A stretch of 64,000 nt of DNA, from positions 83,058-147,057 of the forward strand of contig NZ_JACCBX010000016.1 of NCBI RefSeq assembly GCF_013409995.1, written 5' to 3'. Both the position numbers and the translations under genes were made by a program. Source of the DNA: Neobacillus driksii (lineage in GTDB: Bacteria; Bacillota; Bacilli; Bacillales; Cytobacillaceae). The notes below the pieces were generated by a model. That model was not told where the DNA came from and did no database searches. It saw nothing but the letters and a program-made list of their open reading frames with translations. Of the stretch, positions 39,923 through 48,440 are shown in pieces (position 1 is the first letter of the stretch; the number at the start of each line of letters is the position of its first letter).

Positions 39923-42220
39923 TTATACTTTTTTGGTTATAGGAGCAAATTTAGCCAGCAGGCGTTTAATTCCGGTCGGGCTTGGGAAGGCAATGTCGAG
40001 CTCTGTTCCTTCGCCTTCTCCTTTCACACTTACTACTGTTCCAATTCCCCATTTACCATGTTCAGCTTTATCGCCGACTTTCCAGCCGACAGTATCCCCG
40101 CCAGTAGAAGCGGCTATAGGTCTCATAACTGGTTTTCTAGTAACTGGTGTACCGAAGGATGTTCCGTTTGTACCAGATGTGCTTCGTCCAAAAGAGGTTC
40201 CAGTTGATCCAGAGGCGCTTCGTCCAAACGATGTTCCACCTCTTGATCCAAACGTAGTATTCCTACGTTCCTCTTTTTCTACGCCTTCTAAGAGTTCCTC
40301 AGGAATTTCACGGATAAACCGGGATGCTGGGTTCATGCTTGTGCGCCCGAACAAAGTTCTCATCTGCGCATTTGTCAGGAATAAGGTCTGCTCCGCTCGA
40401 GTAATTCCTACGTATGCTAAGCGGCGTTCTTCCTCCATCTCAGCTTCTTCCATTAATGAACGGCTGTGAGGGAATACCCCTTCTTCCAATCCAATTAAAA
40501 AGACAACTGGAAATTCTAATCCTTTTGCAGAGTGCAAAGTCATAAGAGTAATGGAGTCTGTTTTTTCACCGTCTTCATCCAAAGAATCGATATCAGCAAC
40601 TAATGCCAAATCAGTTAAAAAAGCTACTAAGCTCTTATCTTCATTCACTTCTTCAAAATTCTTCGTTACAGATAATAATTCGTCTAAGTTCTCTAATCTG
40701 CTCTGGGCTTCAATTGATTTCTCTGCCTTCAGCATTTCACGATAACCAGACTTATCTAAGATATCCTCAACCAGTTCCGTTACAGATAGAAACTCTTGCA
40801 TTTGCGTATAGTTTTTAATTAAATCTCTAAATTCCCTGGCACCCTTGGTGATTTTCGGACTTAATCCTAGCAACTCAACAGAATCCAGCGCTTCAAAAAT
40901 AGATATATCGTGCATTGCCGCAAAGTTCGCCATTTTATCTACTGAGCTAGATCCGATTCCACGTTTTGGCACGTTAATAATTCGCTGTAGACTAATATCA
41001 TCATCATTATTAGCAATGAGCCTTAAATAAGCAAGCATGTCCCTGATTTCTTTTCTGTCATAGAACTTGGTACCGCCGACAATGCTGTATTCAATATTTG
41101 ATTTTAACAGCACTTCCTCCATTACACGGGACTGAGCGTTAGTCCGGTAAAGGATCGCAACGTCCGAAAGTTTGTACTTGCCTTCGCGTGTTAATTCTTT
41201 AATTTTACCCGTAACGAACTGTGCTTCTCCTTGCTCACTGTCTGCACGATAGTAAACGAGTTTATTACCTTCTGGATTTTCGGTCCAAAGATTCTTAGCT
41301 TTTCGGGTTACATTATTTTCGATAACCTTATTCGCTGCTAGAAGAATCCTTTTTGTAGAACGATAGTTTTGCTCAAGTAAAATGACTTTTGCATCCGGAT
41401 AATCTTTTTCAAAAGAAAGGATGTTAGCAATATCCGCTCCACGCCAGCGATAAATCGACTGGTCAGAATCCCCGACTACGCATAGGTTCTTAAAACGGTT
41501 TGCAAGAAACTTGACTAGCATATACTGTGCTCTGTTTGTATCCTGATACTCATCGACGTGAATGTATTGAAACTTTCGCTGATAATATTCAAGCACCTCT
41601 GGTACACGCTGGAACAATTGGATTGTCATCATAATTAAGTCATCAAAGTCGAGTGCTTGATTTTTTCGCAATCGTTTTTGATATTCAGTATATACATCGC
41701 TGACAGTTTGTTCGAAATAGCCTCCAGCCGTTTTTGCATATTCTTCCGGGTCAATTAACTCATTTTTTGCCGAGCTGATCGCGCCTAAAATCGCACGTGG
41801 ATCATATTTTTTAGGATCAAGGTTCTTATCCTTGAGGATTCCTTTTACCACAGATTGCTGGTCGCCTGTATCCAAAATCGTAAAGTTACGGTTAAAGCCC
41901 ATTCTGTCGATGTCTCTGCGCAGTATTCTCACACACATCGAGTGAAACGTGGAAATCCAAATTTCCTCGGCAGCTCCGCCCATCATTTTTCCGATACGTT
42001 CTCTCATTTCGCGGGCAGCTTTATTTGTAAAGGTAATCGCTAAAATGTTATAAGGATTTACGCGTTTTTCCACAATTAAATAAGCAATACGATGCGTTAG
42101 TACTCTCGTTTTACCACTACCTGCACCAGCCATAAGTAAAAGCGGGCCGTCCGTTGCTTTTACTGCATTTTGTTGTTCTGGGTTTAAGCCATTTAAAAGC
42201 TTTTCCGATAAGTATTGCAA
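39923..42220 (-). CDS. pcrA: ATP-dependent DNA helicase PcrA
   Basis: UvrD-family 3'-5' helicase for repair and transcription-replication conflict. With a TTG start at 42220 (MQYLSEKLLNGLNPEQQ) it has 765 residues. That start has GGTGGTG 6 bases before it and matches the family N-terminus; an ATG 24 bases upstream is possible. Motifs: Walker A GAGSGKT (32-38), DEYQDTN, QNYRSTKRIL, GLEFPVVFLIGLEEG and VGITRAE. The linker after residue 650 holds imperfect repeats of TSFGRSxSGxxG, longer than in B. subtilis. The RNA-polymerase-binding Tudor-like domain ends the protein. Confidence 0.96.
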   Translation of the reverse strand: MQYLSEKLLNGLNPEQQNAVKATDGPLLLMAGAGSGKTRVLTHRIAYLIVEKRVNPYNILAITFTNKAAREMRERIGKMMGGAAEEIWISTFHSMCVRILRRDIDRMGFNRNFTILDTGDQQSVVKGILKDKNLDPKKYDPRAILGAISSAKNELIDPEEYAKTAGGYFEQTVSDVYTEYQKRLRKNQALDFDDLIMMTIQLFQRVPEVLEYYQRKFQYIHVDEYQDTNRAQYMLVKFLANRFKNLCVVGDSDQSIYRWRGADIANILSFEKDYPDAKVILLEQNYRSTKRILLAANKVIENNVTRKAKNLWTENPEGNKLVYYRADSEQGEAQFVTGKIKELTREGKYKLSDVAILYRTNAQSRVMEEVLLKSNIEYSIVGGTKFYDRKEIRDMLAYLRLIANNDDDISLQRIINVPKRGIGSSSVDKMANFAAMHDISIFEALDSVELLGLSPKITKGAREFRDLIKNYTQMQEFLSVTELVEDILDKSGYREMLKAEKSIEAQSRLENLDELLSVTKNFEEVNEDKSLVAFLTDLALVADIDSLDEDGEKTDSITLMTLHSAKGLEFPVVFLIGLEEGVFPHSRSLMEEAEMEEERRLAYVGITRAEQTLFLTNAQMRTLFGRTSMNPASRFIREIPEELLEGVEKEERRNTTFGSRGGTSFGRSASGSTGTSFGRSTSGTNGTSFGTPVTRKPVMRPIAASTGGDTVGWKVGDKAEHGKWGIGTVVSVKGEGEGTELDIAFPSPTGIKRLLAKFAPITKKV

Positions 42221-42285
42221 TTCCTTCACCACCATACCAAACATTTGTTCTTATTTTAACTCTTTCTATCCATTTAAGCAAATTT

Positions 42286-42969
42286 TCACCGAACACTTTT
42301 TACTGTTGCTAAAGCTTGTTCGATATCATCATAAATGGCGTTTCCAACCACAATGACATCCGCATGCTCAGCCATTTCGGCTGCTTGTTGAAGCGTTGAA
42401 ATTCCCCCTCCATAAAACAGAACCGTTTCCTCAAGGGTTTTCTTCACTTCAGCTACCACTTCTACATCTCCATATCTACCGCTATATTCAAGATAAAAGA
42501 TTGGTAAATGAAACATTTTCTCTGCCATCATCGCATACGCCTTTACTTCTTCTGTTGAAGCATGTGCATTGGCAGACGTCAATTTTGCGGCTTTGCAATC
42601 TTCGTTCAAAATGCAGTAGCCTTCCATGACAATTTCTTCCCAATCCATAATTTCACCAAATTCATTAACTGCCTGATGGTGCAGTCCAGTGATCCACTTT
42701 GTATCATTGCTATTTAAAATTGTCGGAATAAAATAAAGGTCAAATCCAGGGGTAACTACATCAATACTTGAAACTTCGAGGACACAAGGAACGGTGTAGC
42801 GGCGAATTCGCGCCATTAGATCAAGGACTTTTTCCAGGGTTACCCCATCTGTACCTCCAACCATTACCGCGTCTGTTCCAGATTCGCATATTCTTTCTAA
42901 CTGTTCATCACTTATCTCTTTATTTGGATCGAGTTTAAACACATGGCGCCACTCGTGAAAATCGTACAT
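42286..42969 (-). CDS. pcrB: Heptaprenylglyceryl phosphate synthase PcrB
   Basis: Transfers heptaprenyl diphosphate to glycerol 1-phosphate, giving archaeal-type ether lipids in Bacillaceae. The 227-residue TIM-barrel protein has MYDFHEWRHVFKLDPNK at the start, SGTDAVMVGGTDGV, YFIPTILNS and the C-terminal phosphate motif YGGGISTLQQAAEMAEHADVIVVGNAIY. I use ATG 42969 with GGGAGG upstream; an ATG 27 bases earlier lacks a site. The gene lies upstream of pcrA. Confidence 0.95.
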   Translation of the reverse strand: MYDFHEWRHVFKLDPNKEISDEQLERICESGTDAVMVGGTDGVTLEKVLDLMARIRRYTVPCVLEVSSIDVVTPGFDLYFIPTILNSNDTKWITGLHHQAVNEFGEIMDWEEIVMEGYCILNEDCKAAKLTSANAHASTEEVKAYAMMAEKMFHLPIFYLEYSGRYGDVEVVAEVKKTLEETVLFYGGGISTLQQAAEMAEHADVIVVGNAIYDDIEQALATVKSVR

Positions 42970-43068
42970 CCCAAGATCCTCCCATTCATCGTACATTACA
43001 CCATTATAGCATTAGCCACTTAGATAAAAAAAGAAAACACTAATTTCATTAATAGAAATTCTATCCAT

Positions 43069-43099
43069 AAAAAAACCGAAGAACGATGTCTTCGGTTTC
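43069..43099 (-). terminator. Intrinsic terminator of yerABC genes
   Basis: ACCGAAGACATCGTTCTTCGGT on the minus strand has 7-bp arms and is followed by seven T, just after the yerC stop codon. Confidence 0.85.
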
Positions 43100-43101
43100 A
43101 T

Positions 43102-43413
43102 TTATTTCTCTTCGGTTACGTTTTCTGTTTTGATTCGCTCTAATACCATTTCATACGTATCATTACCGAAGTTTAAGCAGCGCTTCACACGAGAGATCGT
43201 TGCTGTGCTCGCACCTGTTTCAGTCTCAATTTTATGATAGGTATTTCCTTCACGCAGCATTCTTGCTACGTCTAAACGTTGTGCCAATGATTGAATTTCG
43301 TTAATGGTACATAAATCATCAAAGAAGCGATAGCATTCTTCAAGGTCCTTCAGTGAAAGAACAGCTTGGAATAATTGGTCAAGCTCTTTTCCACGTAACT
43401 TATTAATTTGCAT
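43102..43413 (-). CDS. yerC: YerC, TrpR-like DNA-binding protein
   Basis: The 103-residue protein belongs to the YerC/YecD family with a TrpR-like helix-turn-helix: LDVARMLREGNTYHKIETETGASTATISRVKRCLNFG (about residues 46-82). The family is DNA-binding by fold; in Bacillus its role is not well established and histidine biosynthesis regulation has been proposed for relatives. It is 27 bp after yerB, with a GGGG ribosome site, and a terminator follows. Confidence 0.9.
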   Translation of the reverse strand: MQINKLRGKELDQLFQAVLSLKDLEECYRFFDDLCTINEIQSLAQRLDVARMLREGNTYHKIETETGASTATISRVKRCLNFGNDTYEMVLERIKTENVTEEK

Positions 43414-43440
43414 GTATTTTACCCCTTTAAGTAGTTAAGA

Positions 43441-44490
43441 TTATTTTACATTAAATGTAACACTCGATTGGAGTCCAGGATTCGACGGAACCACGTTGAC
43501 CCAAGTCTTTCCTTGAACATACGGGACAACTTTTCCATCTCTTATCGGAACAATTAAGCCATTATCATTTTTCCATTCTACTTCCATTACCTTACCCTTT
43601 TGCAGTAAGTAACCAGATCCCCCTGATTGTAGATCAATTTCCTTATGTGCAACATCATCAATGACTTGATGAGTAGTCTCAATAATAAACAAATTATCTA
43701 ACAGAATCGGTTCTTTTGACTCATAATCTATGGTTTGATCCCCATCAGAGAAGCGCTTGTATTTTCCAATTGACTCATCATACTCGTAGGTGGAATTGAA
43801 AACCCCGGTGGAAGAATATGAAATCATTACTGAACTCGCTTCGTCCCCGGTAACTGATTTACTATCTTCCTCTGATAAAAACTGAAACTCAGGCGGAGAC
43901 TGATTCATCGAGTAATGTTTTTCCTTGGCACCTTTTAAGACATTCTCATACGTAATATAGGAGTTATGAGGTGCATCTCGGAAGCTGGCTCTTTTAAACA
44001 ATGTACCGTCATAGACCATACCATTTAAATTATCAACAAAATCACTTTCGAGCAATTCTCTTGCCTCTTCACTATAGCCGTGTGCGATAAAAAGAGCATC
44101 CAGACCTTTTGCCAGATCAATGTAGTAGTCCCTCGCACTTCGAACGGGACCCATATTACCTGGTTTTTCACTTTGGAAAACAGCAAGGAATCGAGTAACA
44201 TCACCTTCTGCTAGAAGTTCATATACAATATCCGCTTTGTTTAAGCCAGATTGAGGTCGCGCTTTTGGATGATTATTAATCATAACCGCCACTGCTCTTC
44301 CATCTGTCTTAGTCTCTGAACCCACCCCTGTTAATGGGAAGTGATAAGGGAGTTCTTTCACTACCTCTTCCTGTATTACTTCTTCAACTTCTTCCTTTAC
44401 TGGCTCTTTTGCTCCATTAGCCTTTTCTTTATTGTTGCAACCGGAGAGCAATAAAAGAACTGCTGTTACGGCAACAGCCCATTTCTTCAT
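43441..44490 (-). CDS. yerB: YerB, DUF3048 lipoprotein
   Basis: The 349-residue protein has a lipoprotein signal (KKWAVAVTAVLLLLSGC, Cys 18), a glutamate-rich linker (EPVKEEVEEVIQEEVVKE) and the DUF3048 domain: RAVAVMINNHPKARPQSGLNKADIVYELLAEGDVTRFLAVF and GPVRSARDYYIDLAKGLDA. The family is extracytoplasmic with no assigned activity. It matches B. subtilis YerB in place and layout, between yerA and yerC. Confidence 0.92.
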   Translation of the reverse strand: MKKWAVAVTAVLLLLSGCNNKEKANGAKEPVKEEVEEVIQEEVVKELPYHFPLTGVGSETKTDGRAVAVMINNHPKARPQSGLNKADIVYELLAEGDVTRFLAVFQSEKPGNMGPVRSARDYYIDLAKGLDALFIAHGYSEEARELLESDFVDNLNGMVYDGTLFKRASFRDAPHNSYITYENVLKGAKEKHYSMNQSPPEFQFLSEEDSKSVTGDEASSVMISYSSTGVFNSTYEYDESIGKYKRFSDGDQTIDYESKEPILLDNLFIIETTHQVIDDVAHKEIDLQSGGSGYLLQKGKVMEVEWKNDNGLIVPIRDGKVVPYVQGKTWVNVVPSNPGLQSSVTFNVK

Positions 44491-44555
44491 TTTCTTATAA
44501 CACTCCTATCGTCTTTTCTCAGAAGCGGTTTTATCCATATAATTACTTTTATAGT

Positions 44556-46298
44556 TTAACGCATTATCGACGGAAAGAGAACAGTTTTGTTCATTACATC
44601 GTACATACCCTGTTGGGTGATTCGTATATAGGGTAAATGAGTAGCCGAAAAGAATAATAAACTGTACACAGGATCTGAGAAGGAATACCCACGATTCTTT
44701 AATTCAACCAGTAATTTCTTTTCTTCATTCATTAGTTCCTTAATCGGAAGATTTGACATATTTCCGTTCAGTTTTAATGGAATCTCACATACCACTTCCT
44801 CTTCCTCGACCATGACGATACCGCCGCCTAACTCCTTCATCCTCTCGAAAGCAGTAAGCATATCACGTTTATTTTTTCCAATTAAGATAATGTCACCTGT
44901 ATTGGAAAATGAGCTTGCCAGTGCAGATAGATTTGAAGCAAATCCCTTTAATAATGTATTGATCCTCCACTTGCCATTCCTGTCTAGCAGAGAAAAGAAA
45001 CACTCATCATGGTCTTTTGACAATTCATCACATGAGGCATCAATGGCAATGGAGTACGGCTTCGTAATAACCGAATTCTCCATCTTAATTCCAAATGGCA
45101 TTGAAAATTGTAAATCGTCAATACTTAGGTTCCAGTTCAGTTCCATTGGTTTAAGACCATAATCTTCCCAATTAATTGAGTGATAAGCCTCAACCACTTG
45201 CCCTTCGCGTTTTACCCACTTACCTTTGGCCAGCACAGAATGAGGTGTTGGATCCTCAATACTCGAAAGGAAGTTGATATTTGCAACACGGCCAGTTGCA
45301 ATATTACCATGTAAATGATCAATATTGTAATAACGTGCAATATTCACCGTAGCCATATTATAGGCATCAATTACTGGTACACCTTTTTCAATGGCAATCC
45401 GAATCATTTGGTCGGTGATACCTTGTTCATAAAATGTCGATGTTGAGCCATCTGTGTTAAACATTAAACGATCATAGGCTTGAATTCCTAAACGTTTCAT
45501 ATCATCAAGTAAATTTGGCAGATCAGGACGAATGGAGGAATATCTCAATGAAACCATATATCCCTGCATTAATCGGTCATATACTTCTTCACCTGTCATC
45601 GCTTCATGGTCACTATCTGCCCCTAGCAGAATCATTTTTGCTAATGTTTTCTCTGAAGCACCAGGAAAATGTCCTTCAATTTTTTTGTTCAACCGTTTCG
45701 TCTCTTGAATCCAATGCAGCATCATATCATCGCCGTCTAACAATTTAGGCCAGCCAGTCAATTCACCGCCTTGGAGAACAGTGTCATGCTCTAACCATGA
45801 TTTAATATTGCTATGTGAAAAAACATCTTCCTCATTTAAGATTTCCGTTTGCGGATCAAACCGGCACCACCAATACATAGTAGTCGGGATGGAACGTAAG
45901 TCCTTCAGTAAAGAAAACGCTTCCTTTTTCTTTAAATGCATAATCAATGACATATTGTCATTGATTATTGTCGTTGTTCCAAATTGTGATGCATAGGCCG
46001 CCAGAGTATGGGGATTATATAATTGATAAGGATGGGCATGTGGCTCGATATACCCTGGAACAAGAATTTCATTTGTACAGTCAATGATTTCACAGTTTTC
46101 CAATTTCGGCGGTAAATTCTCGCCAACATAGACAATCCGATCTTCATATATCCAAATATTCGCGCGCATCCACTGGCGAAATGTCTGATTTAAATATAAG
46201 GCATTTTTTAATAAAATGGTTGGTGAAGTTTTTCCATCTAAAACGGATACATGCATGCGTAAATGTTTATTTTTCCATCGATAACGTTGATCGAGCAT
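44556..46298 (-). CDS. yerA: Adenine deaminase family amidohydrolase YerA
   Basis: The 580-residue protein matches B. subtilis YerA (same length), a putative adenine deaminase. The amidohydrolase metal motif is PGYIEPHAHPYQLYNP (His-x-His near residue 97). Further conserved parts are GGELTGWPKLLDGDD, GHFPGASEKTLAKM and the metal Asp region FNTDGSTSTFYEQ. The C-terminal domain has GDIILIGKNKRDM and ELGGGIVMVEEEEVV. Adenine as substrate is inferred from family and from proximity to the purine operon. It starts at ATG 46298. Confidence 0.88.
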   Translation of the reverse strand: MLDQRYRWKNKHLRMHVSVLDGKTSPTILLKNALYLNQTFRQWMRANIWIYEDRIVYVGENLPPKLENCEIIDCTNEILVPGYIEPHAHPYQLYNPHTLAAYASQFGTTTIINDNMSLIMHLKKKEAFSLLKDLRSIPTTMYWWCRFDPQTEILNEEDVFSHSNIKSWLEHDTVLQGGELTGWPKLLDGDDMMLHWIQETKRLNKKIEGHFPGASEKTLAKMILLGADSDHEAMTGEEVYDRLMQGYMVSLRYSSIRPDLPNLLDDMKRLGIQAYDRLMFNTDGSTSTFYEQGITDQMIRIAIEKGVPVIDAYNMATVNIARYYNIDHLHGNIATGRVANINFLSSIEDPTPHSVLAKGKWVKREGQVVEAYHSINWEDYGLKPMELNWNLSIDDLQFSMPFGIKMENSVITKPYSIAIDASCDELSKDHDECFFSLLDRNGKWRINTLLKGFASNLSALASSFSNTGDIILIGKNKRDMLTAFERMKELGGGIVMVEEEEVVCEIPLKLNGNMSNLPIKELMNEEKKLLVELKNRGYSFSDPVYSLLFFSATHLPYIRITQQGMYDVMNKTVLFPSIMR

Positions 46299-46464
46299 AC
46301 GATACCCTCCCTTTCTTAGAAGCTATTTATCTAGTAAGAATGTTGATTTCTCAATAAAGAAAGCCCTTACAAAATTAATCCATCTCTATACTATCATATT
46401 TTATTGTTTAACGCATTAAAGAATTGGATAATTGCTGTAAAAATATCGTGAAGGAGTGAACAAT

Positions 46465-46755
46465 GTGAATGTTACTAAAAATATCGGAATCCTGAATGCA
46501 TTAATGAGGATTACAATCGGGCTTACCATCCTTTCTTGGAGTACAGCTAAAATGGTGAAGTTTCCTTGGAGAGATTCCTATTTATTTATTGCCATTTGTG
46601 GAGCAATGAAGGTGGCGGAGGGTATAGTCCGTTTTTGCCCTGTGACCGCGCTATATGAAAGATACCAGGAAATGGAAAAGGAAAAACCAATGGCACTCGG
46701 TGATGGGTCAAATCATGGCGAAGTTGATGAGGTACTGCCATATAACCCAACCTAA
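46465..46755 (+). CDS. DUF2892 small membrane protein
   Basis: The 96-residue protein has two hydrophobic segments (IGILNALMRITIGLTILSW; SYLFIAICGAMKVAEGIVRF) followed by CPVTALYERY, the DUF2892 pattern of YgaP-like inner-membrane domains, here without a rhodanese. The charged tail (EMEKEKPMALGDGSNHGEVDE) is cytosolic. I use GTG 46465, 8 bases after GGAG; the upstream GTG at 46456 overlaps the ribosome site, and the ATG at 46463 is out of frame. It is divergent from yerA. A tandem array begins about 25 bp after it. Confidence 0.8.
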   Translation: MNVTKNIGILNALMRITIGLTILSWSTAKMVKFPWRDSYLFIAICGAMKVAEGIVRFCPVTALYERYQEMEKEKPMALGDGSNHGEVDEVLPYNPT

Positions 46756-46778
46756 ATTTATACGCTTTTTTCAATAAG

Positions 46779-46994
46779 GGTTACGGATTATCCGGAATCG
46801 TGCCCTGCTCTTTGATTTTTTAGAGTTTGTGGTAACGATTCGCTGCGAATCGTGCCCTTCTCCTCGACTTTTTGGAGTTTACAGTAACGATTCTCCACAA
46901 ATCGTGCCCTTCTCCTCGACTTTTTGGAGTTTACGGTAACGATTCTCTACTAATCGCGCCCCTTTCACCGATTTATCGGTACCACGGGAACGAA
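46779..46994. repeat. Tandem array D: four units of exactly 52 bp
   Basis: The anchor GGTAACGATTC (variants GGTTACGGATT, GGGAACGAATA) recurs at exactly 52-bp intervals, its T at 46781, 46833, 46885, 46937 and, degenerate, 46989. Each unit has a CGATT...AATCG hairpin followed by GTGCCC and a second CTCC...GGAG hairpin with a T5 loop part (CGACTTTTTGGAG). The units at 46833-46936 are nearly identical to each other. The array lies between the end of the DUF2892 gene and the pur operon terminator. Confidence 0.9.
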
Positions 46995-47006
46995 TAGCAG
47001 AAAATG

Positions 47007-47043
47007 AAAAAAAATTAGGGCTGACCGTGGTTGGCCAGCCCTT
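47007..47043 (-). terminator. Intrinsic terminator of the pur operon
   Basis: On the minus strand AGGGCTGGCC pairs with GGTCAGCCCT around AACCAC and runs into AATTTTTTTT, about 110 bp after the purD stop codon. Confidence 0.85.
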
Positions 47044-47062
47044 GAAAGGAAGGTAATCTATC

Positions 47063-47176
47063 ATGTTTTGGGAATATTTATTAGACATGTCGTTTGTACT
47101 TATCAGCTTAATCGGCAGCATTGTGGCTCTTTTATTTGTATTTATCCGCCGCTCTAACAGAAGACGCGCCCGATAG
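47063..47176 (+). CDS. Small membrane protein (EYxxD motif type)
   Basis: A 37-residue frame, MFWEYLLDMSFVLISLIGSI followed by VALLFVFIRRSNRRRAR, has one hydrophobic helix and a strongly basic tail. The EYLLD at residues 4-8 fits the small-membrane-protein group known in Bacillaceae by an EYxxD motif. A GAAAGGAAGG site lies 9 bases before the ATG. It is antisense to the last 23 bp of purD and starts 19 bp past the pur terminator. The function is unknown. Confidence 0.7.
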   Translation: MFWEYLLDMSFVLISLIGSIVALLFVFIRRSNRRRAR

Positions 47177-48425
47177 CCTTGAAGCCGATATCCCTTCGAT
47201 AAAAAACTCCGTCACAGGATAATTTTTCAAGCTCTCGGTAGACATTATCTTGCGCTTCCTTTAAAGTCAAGGCCTTCGCACCAACTAAGAGAACTCTGCC
47301 CCCAGCAGTTTCAAATTCACCAAGTGTATTTTTATTTGTTCCTGCATGGAAGGTATAGACTTCATTCGAGAAATCCGTTAAGCCTTTAAGAACAGCACCT
47401 TTTTCATAAGTTTCTGGATACCCTTTGGCTGCGACAACAACTCCAACCATCGACTGTTCATCCCAAACTAACTCTGGGGTGCCTCCGGCTAATACATCTA
47501 AGATAGTCTGGACTAAATCAGATTTTAACCTTGGTAAGATTACTTGTGTTTCCGGGTCGCCAAAGCGGGCATTAAACTCAATGACCTTTGGCCCTTTTTC
47601 ACTCGCAATTAAGCCTGCATAAAGAATCCCACAGAAGCTTCTTCCTTCTTGAACCATTGCTTTTGCCGCAGGCTTAAGGATTGTTTCAATTGCCGTTTCA
47701 ACTGTCTCATTGGCGATATGAGGGACAGGTGAATATGCACCCATTCCTCCTGTATTAGGACCTTTATCACCATCATAAGCACGTTTATGATCTTGGGCGA
47801 TTTCTAGCGGTATAACCACTTCCCCATTCACAAACGCCATTAGGGAAAATTCCTCACCGCTCAAAAACTCCTCAATAACTACCCGTGCTGAAGCTTCACC
47901 AAATTTTTGGCCAACCAGCATTTCTTCCGTACTTTGTAACGCCTCTTCTAGTGTTAATGCTACTGTAACACCTTTTCCTGCTGCTAATCCGTCGGCTTTG
48001 ATTACAATAGGAGCGCCTTTTTCTTCAATATATTTCTTTGCTTCCTCGTAGTTGGTGAATACAGCATAGTCAGCCGTAGGAATCTCATATTTTCTCATGA
48101 TTTCCTTTGCGAATGATTTACTTCCTTCGATTTCGGCTGCTAATCGTCGCGGTCCAAACACAGCAAGACCTTCGGCTTCAAATTTATCTGCTAACCCTTC
48201 AAGTAGGGGAACTTCTGGTCCGATAATGGTTAAACCTATGCCTTTTTCTTTCGCGAAGTGAATCAGTTGTTCATGGTTACTTTCGTCGATCGCAACTCGT
48301 TCTGCGACATCTTCCATCCCGTGGTTACCAGGAGCGACAAATACTTTTTCTACAAGCGTGCTTTCACTTACCTTTCGGCACAGTGCATGTTCTCTTCCGC
48401 CTCGACCAATAATTAGAACCTTCAT
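47154..48425 (-). CDS. purD: Phosphoribosylamine-glycine ligase (GARS)
   Basis: Step 2 of purine synthesis: ATP-dependent joining of glycine to phosphoribosylamine. The 423-residue ATP-grasp protein has MKVLIIGRGGREHALCRKV, IGPEVPLLEGLAD, FGPRRLAAEIEGSKSFAKEIM, the lysine-glycine loop KADGLAAGKGVTVA, and EFNARFGDPETQVILPRL with the metal ligands. I use ATG 48425, 6 bases after GAGGTG, and not the upstream ATG at 48434. It is the last gene of the operon and 15 bp after purH. Confidence 0.97.
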   Translation of the reverse strand: MKVLIIGRGGREHALCRKVSESTLVEKVFVAPGNHGMEDVAERVAIDESNHEQLIHFAKEKGIGLTIIGPEVPLLEGLADKFEAEGLAVFGPRRLAAEIEGSKSFAKEIMRKYEIPTADYAVFTNYEEAKKYIEEKGAPIVIKADGLAAGKGVTVALTLEEALQSTEEMLVGQKFGEASARVVIEEFLSGEEFSLMAFVNGEVVIPLEIAQDHKRAYDGDKGPNTGGMGAYSPVPHIANETVETAIETILKPAAKAMVQEGRSFCGILYAGLIASEKGPKVIEFNARFGDPETQVILPRLKSDLVQTILDVLAGGTPELVWDEQSMVGVVVAAKGYPETYEKGAVLKGLTDFSNEVYTFHAGTNKNTLGEFETAGGRVLLVGAKALTLKEAQDNVYRELEKLSCDGVFYRRDIGFKAIGRVFC

Positions 48426-48440
48426 CCATCTCACCTCATT

